IMG/VR virus record: IMGVR_UViG_3300044639_001553
Location: 1-22,513 of that record
Origin: a virus
DNA: 22,513 nucleotides
Reading direction: 5' to 3' (one strand)
In this document: piece after piece, positions 17,501 to 22,513 of the stretch
Numbering within the stretch: position 1 is the stretch's first letter
How the letters are laid out: each line of letters starts with the position of its first letter
Position numbers and translations under genes: made by a program
Notes under the pieces: model-generated
The model's database searches: none
What the model saw: the letters and a program-made list of their open reading frames with translations, nothing else
Told to the model about the DNA's origin: nothing

Positions 17501-19730
17501 CATCTGAAGCAAAAGTAGCTTTTATTCTATTAATCCCTTGGAAATATTTATTTCTAACATTAAAAGTGTTTATCCTTTCTCCTGGTGTTATTGTTTTTGA
17601 AACAGCAAATCTTCGAGTATTATCGCTGTCAGGAAATGTAACAATAGAACTCACACCATTTTTGTATGCAGATGGATTAGTATTACTAGAACCAAATCCT
17701 GCAAGTGCCTCACTTAAAATTTGAGCATATAATGAATTGTTCGCTTCGTAAGTATCATCACTTGGAGATTGTGATGTTGCCCTTTCTTGAGCCTTAACTA
17801 AATTTTCATAATATGCCGATGAATTAGATAATTGACTAACTAAAAAAGACTCAGTGGCGTTTGTAGAAGACTGTAGAATCTCTGGGTCACATTCACAAGC
17901 CTGACAATCGGGATAAGTCACCATTGGTAATTTAAAAGGTCCAAACCTTAGTTGTTCAATGAATTTTTTTATTTTCTTTGCTTTAATTAACAAAATTGTC
18001 CATACGGTCAACTGTAGTACCGCAGATACTACCCCCGCAATACTAACACCAAAAGACGCAATAATTAACGCAATATAAACCGCAACCAAAAATCCAAACG
18101 CAATAACGTTTTTAATAATCCACCCAATTAATGCAATAATTAAAGGTTTCGCATAATTTTCTAAAATTGCCGCAGCAATATGATAAACAATTAATAATGG
18201 GATACCAATTATTTGAACCAATTGCATTAAAATTGCAAATAGAAAGAAAATAAAATCAAAATTTCTAAAACCTTCATTTACAGGAAATTTATTAATAGTA
18301 CTTTCACAATCTTGACTGTCAATTTCTTTAATCCCAATAAACCTACCTCTTCCACCATTTTTAAATTCATCAATTAACCCTGAAACCGTGTAAACTTTAT
18401 TAAAGTCAAATTGATAAAAAGTATCATCACAATTTATTGCCGCTTGAGTATTTGTGTATCCGGTCCAATCTAATCCAAAATAATATGAACCAGCCAATTC
18501 TGCGTTAGACGATGGGTTAAATTGTAAATTTGGGTCAATTACCGAACTTGTCCATCCATACTCTTTAATATTTGGAACTAAAAAATATGGTCGTCTTGTT
18601 TGTTCAGTTAATGCCGTTGGTTGAGTCCATTTAATTTTAAATCTATATTTTGCCTTAGTTGGAATACCTATTGTTGGGTCATTTGATATAACTCTTTCAC
18701 CAAATTCATTAGTTATATAATAATCTAAGTTCATTGGTAATTCAGTTAACCAAACACCATCACCATCAATAATATTTCCAGATTGTTCTAATTGATATTG
18801 TTCCAGTATTGGATTACCAATAGTATCTTGTTGGATGGTTTGTCTAATTGCTAATATTTGTCCAGGTCCTGATTGTAAACTACAAAGATTACCCATATCA
18901 TCTTTAGGTTTTGCATTTCTCCTAACTCGGTAAGCGTCTGAAGTGGAATAAATTGAACCCATAAAAACAGATGTTGGTTGTATATTAACATTTGCCTCGT
19001 CTCTCAAATCAAAATCAAGACGATTAATGGCAATGTCACAAATATCAGGGTCACCCCAAAGTGGTGATATTTCAATACCTTTAACCAAATTAATAATTTG
19101 AGGTAATGAATTTAAATCTGTTGATGTTCTAAAACGATTACCCGCAACTTGAGCTTCAGTTGCAAGACCCATTCTAATTAAATCCTGTGGTGTCAATGAA
19201 AACTCTCCAATATCAGACAAGTCAACATCCATAACAACAGTTTGAAACCCTAATGGTACCCCCATTATCATGTAATCCCCACTATCATTTGTTTTGGCCG
19301 TGAACTTATAATATCTGTCATATATTTCAACAGCGGTTGTTCCTGTCAGAGCATCCAATCTTGATGGTATTGTACCTGTTGCTGCGTGAACAGAATAAGA
19401 TTTTTCATAAGGTAATAAGTTGTACCTATATCCATCTTCATTTTTATCTGAAGGTGATTTATATGGGTATATACTTGAAATAATTGGGTTTGATTCATCT
19501 ACCGTTGTAATAGGTATGAATATTGACACTCTTGCGTTTGGTAATCCAAAACCATTGTTAGCGGTAACCCTACCAACAATAACTCCATAATCGGCACAAC
19601 TTCTTATATAGACATCTTCTTGTTGTATTTTTAAAGATAAAATCTCTAACTGTTCAAACTCTTGGTCTAATTGTACGTTGATTGTTTTGTTAACCCCTAA
19701 TTCAGTCCTTATTCTATATGATTGACCCAT
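14547..19730 (-). CDS. Giant baseplate-cluster protein with carboxypeptidase-regulatory-like domain and multi-pass hydrophobic block (1727 aa)
   Basis: ATG at 19730 (MGQSYRIRTELG) follows a 92-nt gap with a TATTTA element. Residues 49-71 (GVIVGRVTANNGFGLPNARV) and 139-175 (NDSGDYMIMGVPLG) match the two halves of a carboxypeptidase-regulatory-like beta domain, split by an insertion. Residues 491-582 are almost entirely hydrophobic and fit three to five transmembrane helices. A basic stretch (KAKKIKK) and a Cys cluster follow (C609, C612, C614). Residues about 835-900 form a Cys-containing insert. The remaining roughly 800 residues are soluble, beta-rich and aromatic. Size and position suggest a central or peripheral baseplate organiser. 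The hydrophobic block hints at membrane contact during infection. It is not a typical tape measure: there is no long coiled coil. Confidence 0.8.
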   Translation of the reverse strand: MGQSYRIRTELGVNKTINVQLDQEFEQLEILSLKIQQEDVYIRSCADYGVIVGRVTANNGFGLPNARVSIFIPITTVDESNPIISSIYPYKSPSDKNEDGYRYNLLPYEKSYSVHAATGTIPSRLDALTGTTAVEIYDRYYKFTAKTNDSGDYMIMGVPLGFQTVVMDVDLSDIGEFSLTPQDLIRMGLATEAQVAGNRFRTSTDLNSLPQIINLVKGIEISPLWGDPDICDIAINRLDFDLRDEANVNIQPTSVFMGSIYSTSDAYRVRRNAKPKDDMGNLCSLQSGPGQILAIRQTIQQDTIGNPILEQYQLEQSGNIIDGDGVWLTELPMNLDYYITNEFGERVISNDPTIGIPTKAKYRFKIKWTQPTALTEQTRRPYFLVPNIKEYGWTSSVIDPNLQFNPSSNAELAGSYYFGLDWTGYTNTQAAINCDDTFYQFDFNKVYTVSGLIDEFKNGGRGRFIGIKEIDSQDCESTINKFPVNEGFRNFDFIFFLFAILMQLVQIIGIPLLIVYHIAAAILENYAKPLIIALIGWIIKNVIAFGFLVAVYIALIIASFGVSIAGVVSAVLQLTVWTILLIKAKKIKKFIEQLRFGPFKLPMVTYPDCQACECDPEILQSSTNATESFLVSQLSNSSAYYENLVKAQERATSQSPSDDTYEANNSLYAQILSEALAGFGSSNTNPSAYKNGVSSIVTFPDSDNTRRFAVSKTITPGERINTFNVRNKYFQGINRIKATFASDVNNPVGLYHYDNTLTILSPEEFEPGTLLTFVNPSLTTDKNYLWTGTTGGSVLQGINGRIQTDQFTTQVKYAIPTDNSQTTESTTLYTIPSATTECVDSITIDVTTSGTVTYNTCNGGIVIYSALTLGSHTITNVNCISTTNLGGTAEYTVVSFGESCQRYVYPSDIEYYQVLTAITITTNIVNGVPQYSIPNLGSGVGFWNYLTAPSSVQIYKEVKGNLGSDGWLEDGAQQNLAISNFADFSDSKILILQRGVDPYSPTLINQYGIGKILGYPNENDVIITATTKMNIPVQKLPTGSVTTVPQHNVQNNIYFSSYVYSPGVVGSTTPGLQFSSYTTSNVGFYGALDSTTPDRTINSGPTFGNVFVPATVFIDKSPSYGIANGVVTKTSNDYYSSAISVSKYDTAEDLSGGAILKLTPLVLNTIILNVIFPLLSYKAYNDPPSRVYFSPILYPTLTGSSALNIVNSSRNVMRTDRLPSSDYIDSGVINGSVSLLQQNVGFSAYIIGGQGAPINVSGYDTGASQVNADIEGQLASVNVLESLSTCERMVGLNCYSGNSVNFGVTAGCQSSDSVQNGCYVFAVNPWTDLQKDLRAFSEWGFRFRFFYGLCRGVLSQTFTNNWVNGSLYTFPIQVDTYFDQQNKPLPPQFAKELVYFDDKTNNFYYRSSPYLSGTTSPRFIGRPTLGLINPVNDRNLLFPTTIVNLGIKDDFYQEIIFDPSAKGYIMNTLNPTSYSDTSDLVNLFVISRITDEGYLAQLFTFGNNGLNQLFTRPDRRIDGDLAQSMSINSEYGVIPFSPEFYSVYGTSNDPVVILGGLDDPTMGVFFSSTTVDLQNKDFLTPGVIDFRPSNNANAITYPYGIKSQYVPFYQWGLNQPSIQSIFGSQYNDWVTNQSSNINTSGIFGYNYQSLDRRNIGSPSYFIGSNSQVSDIYERGYIFNVNPNGSYSYNAGTYPNKFLVSAPFHFYFGVNKGLTALDKFKTKYSVGE

Positions 19731-19746
19731 TAATGTCTTTAGTTAA

Positions 19747-19752
19747 TAAATA
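19747..19752 (-). promoter_or_regulatory. TATTTA element 16 nt before the 1727-residue gene
   Basis: The coding strand reads AAACTATTTATTAAC in the 92-nt gap 19731-19822, with TATTTA exactly 16 nt before ATG at 19730. The rest of the gap is AT-rich. It holds a small GTG-TGGGTT-CAC inverted repeat but no convincing terminator. Promoter or initiation function is inferred from recurrence. Confidence 0.5.
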
Positions 19753-19822
19753 GTTTATGCGGGATTTTTAAAGTGAACCCACACAATTAAATAATAATCC
19801 AAAGAAAAAATAAATAAACTTG

Positions 19823-21661
19823 TTAAGAAAAAGTAATTGATTGGAAGTTCTTAACCGAAACTCTAATGTCTTTACCTGGATATCTAATCTGATACACTTG
19901 TGATGGTTGAGCAAATATGGTATCATCAACAGGACCAATAAGTTTTAATTCTGGGTCTGAGTATTCCATAGAGGTTTCTGCCGATGAATATTGACCACCA
20001 ACTTCATTAAACACATCTAAAGTTGAAACGGTTAATACCCCATTTGTATTTTGAATAATACTTCTAATCTCGGATAGATAAACATTCTGACCTAATTGTC
20101 TTGATAGAGGGTTAAAGTATGCAGATATTTTATCAATAACACTTGAAATAACTTGTCCTGAGTTTTGAGCTGAATCTAAGACAATCGCAACATCAACACT
20201 CAAGTCAATAACCTCAGCACTGAATATTGAAATATAATCATTCATCATTCGGTAGTTTGATAAATAATTTGCAATGTTTTGTCTTAAAGTATTTGAAACA
20301 ATATTGGTTAATTTACCTGAAGTATCGTAAGATAAAATTTGAATTAAAATTTTATTATCATTTTCTGTTATAGATACTTTTGCGGGTGCTCCAAATTGAG
20401 CTGGCATGTTTCTAATAATTGATTCGTAATCCTGTACGGTAACCGCTCTCTTTTGAGCTGCAAAATTAAATGATACATAGTTTCTAATTTCCTCTAATGA
20501 TGGAATACCCGCTCCACCTACCGCCGCAGTTACGTTAACACATCTTAATGAATTAACTACCGCTGAGTTTGTTGTCTCAGATGGACCATTAACAAAGAAT
20601 GAAACAGTACCAATTTGATTGATTACGTTTGTTCCTAAGTTTGTTGCCAATCCACCACCAACTCTATATTGAATGAACAATGTTGAATTTGGTGTTAATG
20701 TTGAACCTAATGAGAAATTGTTAGAATATTTTTGAAGTTCTAATGTTGTACCTAAAGTTGTGAACTGGTTCAATTGGTCTTGTGCGGTATTGGTACCACC
20801 ACCAAATGTCATTTTCTTAAATCCTTCAGGTGTATATTCGGTAATAAATCTATCTTGAGTTTGGATATACTTACCAACTTTAATACCAGGTTGGTCAGAA
20901 ACTTTTGCAGGGTCTTCAATAAAGACTCTATCTTCAGCCAATGCATCCACTTCATACCATCTATTATCAACACCTAAAAACTCTGCAGTTGTTGGTGTGT
21001 TTGTATATTGTGTACCATTCTTTAATAATACACTTGTAATGCCTAACACATTTTTTTCAGGTAAAAATAATTCAAAGAATGGTTTAACATCATTTGCACC
21101 AATAACTCGTTTGAATACCTTTGTAATACCATTTACAACAATTTCTCTTTTTGTGATTGTATAATTAACTAAAATATTATTTGAGTTAAAGTTTGGTATT
21201 TTTAATCTATTGGGAAAACCTTGAGAATTATATGGTGAAGCAAAATCAATGTCATAAACATTTTCAAAAACAATTCCGGCTCCAACAACTTGTGAACCTC
21301 TTGTCAATGTTCCAAGATATCTTTCATCTTCTTTATCACCAAAAGCAGGGACTGTAATTGAGAAATCAACTAAAGCAACTGATGGTCTTTGTCCTGGTAA
21401 TTTTAAACCGTAGGTTCTGGCTATGTTATAAACTGATGACCTTTGTTGAGCATATTGTAAAACAGTCTCCTGAATACTTCGGTCAATGTTATAATGTAAG
21501 TTGTCCGCAATCGCGGCGTTTAAATCAATGAATACGGAGAAGACCGAAGCATCGTTAAAGTCTTGGATTAAGTCAGGATAGTAAGTTTTAGTATAATTCA
21601 AGAGCTCGGTCCTGATTGACTGATAATCCCTAGATGCGTATGATATTCTATTATTTGCCAT
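19823..21661 (-). CDS. Baseplate wedge protein, T4 gp6 / baseplate-J-like (612 aa)
   Basis: The N-terminus has the family pattern: SYASRDYQSI, then FNDASVFSVFIDLNAAIAD (35-53), a Tyr/Asp/Arg helix (NIDRSIQETVLQYAQQRSS), and NIARTYGLKLPGQRPS (79-94). Near residues 400-415 is QKRAVTVQDYESII, the conserved motif of gp6 and P2 gpJ-type proteins. Another conserved segment, ending in a GV-(L)-TV strand, lies near the C-terminus. In T4, gp6 dimers form the ring that holds the wedges around the hub, and the length is close to T4 gp6. It follows the gp25-like gene by 5 nt, the usual wedge gene neighbourhood. This identifies a contractile-tail phage. Confidence 0.9.
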   Translation of the reverse strand: MANNRISYASRDYQSIRTELLNYTKTYYPDLIQDFNDASVFSVFIDLNAAIADNLHYNIDRSIQETVLQYAQQRSSVYNIARTYGLKLPGQRPSVALVDFSITVPAFGDKEDERYLGTLTRGSQVVGAGIVFENVYDIDFASPYNSQGFPNRLKIPNFNSNNILVNYTITKREIVVNGITKVFKRVIGANDVKPFFELFLPEKNVLGITSVLLKNGTQYTNTPTTAEFLGVDNRWYEVDALAEDRVFIEDPAKVSDQPGIKVGKYIQTQDRFITEYTPEGFKKMTFGGGTNTAQDQLNQFTTLGTTLELQKYSNNFSLGSTLTPNSTLFIQYRVGGGLATNLGTNVINQIGTVSFFVNGPSETTNSAVVNSLRCVNVTAAVGGAGIPSLEEIRNYVSFNFAAQKRAVTVQDYESIIRNMPAQFGAPAKVSITENDNKILIQILSYDTSGKLTNIVSNTLRQNIANYLSNYRMMNDYISIFSAEVIDLSVDVAIVLDSAQNSGQVISSVIDKISAYFNPLSRQLGQNVYLSEIRSIIQNTNGVLTVSTLDVFNEVGGQYSSAETSMEYSDPELKLIGPVDDTIFAQPSQVYQIRYPGKDIRVSVKNFQSITFS

Positions 21662-21666
21662 TTGTA

Positions 21667-22513
<847 letters not shown>

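Noticed and set aside
14547-19730. Tape measure protein
   Set aside because: The length would fit, but the protein is beta-rich with one compact hydrophobic block and no long coiled-coil or heptad regions. It also lies downstream of wedge genes.

Overview
The window is a late structural block of a tailed bacteriophage with a contractile (myovirus-type) tail. Every gene I can support is on the minus strand, so transcription runs from high to low coordinates. Two genes are recognisable baseplate wedge components, a T4 gp25-like protein and a T4 gp6 / baseplate-J-like protein. The host is probably a member of the Bacteroidetes, perhaps a flavobacterium. The DNA is AT-rich, the starts lack Shine-Dalgarno sequences, one virion gene is built of SprB-type repeats (known from flavobacterial gliding adhesins), and a small gene belongs to the DUF5522 family that I associate with Bacteroidetes. 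The length and style of the unknown proteins recall uncultured aquatic phages; this last point is inference.

Layout in transcription order. At the right edge is the C-terminus of a ribonucleotide reductase, probably class II (22513-22329). A terminator-like hairpin follows, then a very small Cys-rich DUF5522-type gene. Next come gp25-like (22137-21667) and gp6-like (21661-19823) genes, and a 1727-residue protein with an N-terminal carboxypeptidase-regulatory-like beta domain and a 92-residue hydrophobic multi-pass block (19730-14547). Five tightly packed genes follow (14554-7032): three structural proteins I do not recognise, one protein with a PKD-type domain, and a 994-residue protein with a P2 gpI-like stretch. 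Most of these junctions are TAATG or short overlaps, which suggests translational coupling.

The left third is an adhesin-like cassette: a 711-residue protein with seven SprB-type repeats, a 116-residue Cys-rich protein, an 855-residue protein with three globular domains joined by long Thr/Pro spacers, and a fibre with at least 110 collagen-like Gly-X-X triplets that runs off the left edge. My reading is that the baseplate genes come first and the peripheral host-contacting fibres last. The spacers and repeats would give reach and modularity, and the globular domains would do the binding.

No stretch longer than 300 bases lacks a gene. The four noncoding gaps that precede genes in the structural block (92, 24, 84 and 34 nt) carry TATTTA (TTTTTA in one case) exactly 16 nt before the start codon. 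This may be a phage promoter or translation-initiation element. I saw no tRNA, CRISPR array, integrase, transposase or reverse transcriptase.
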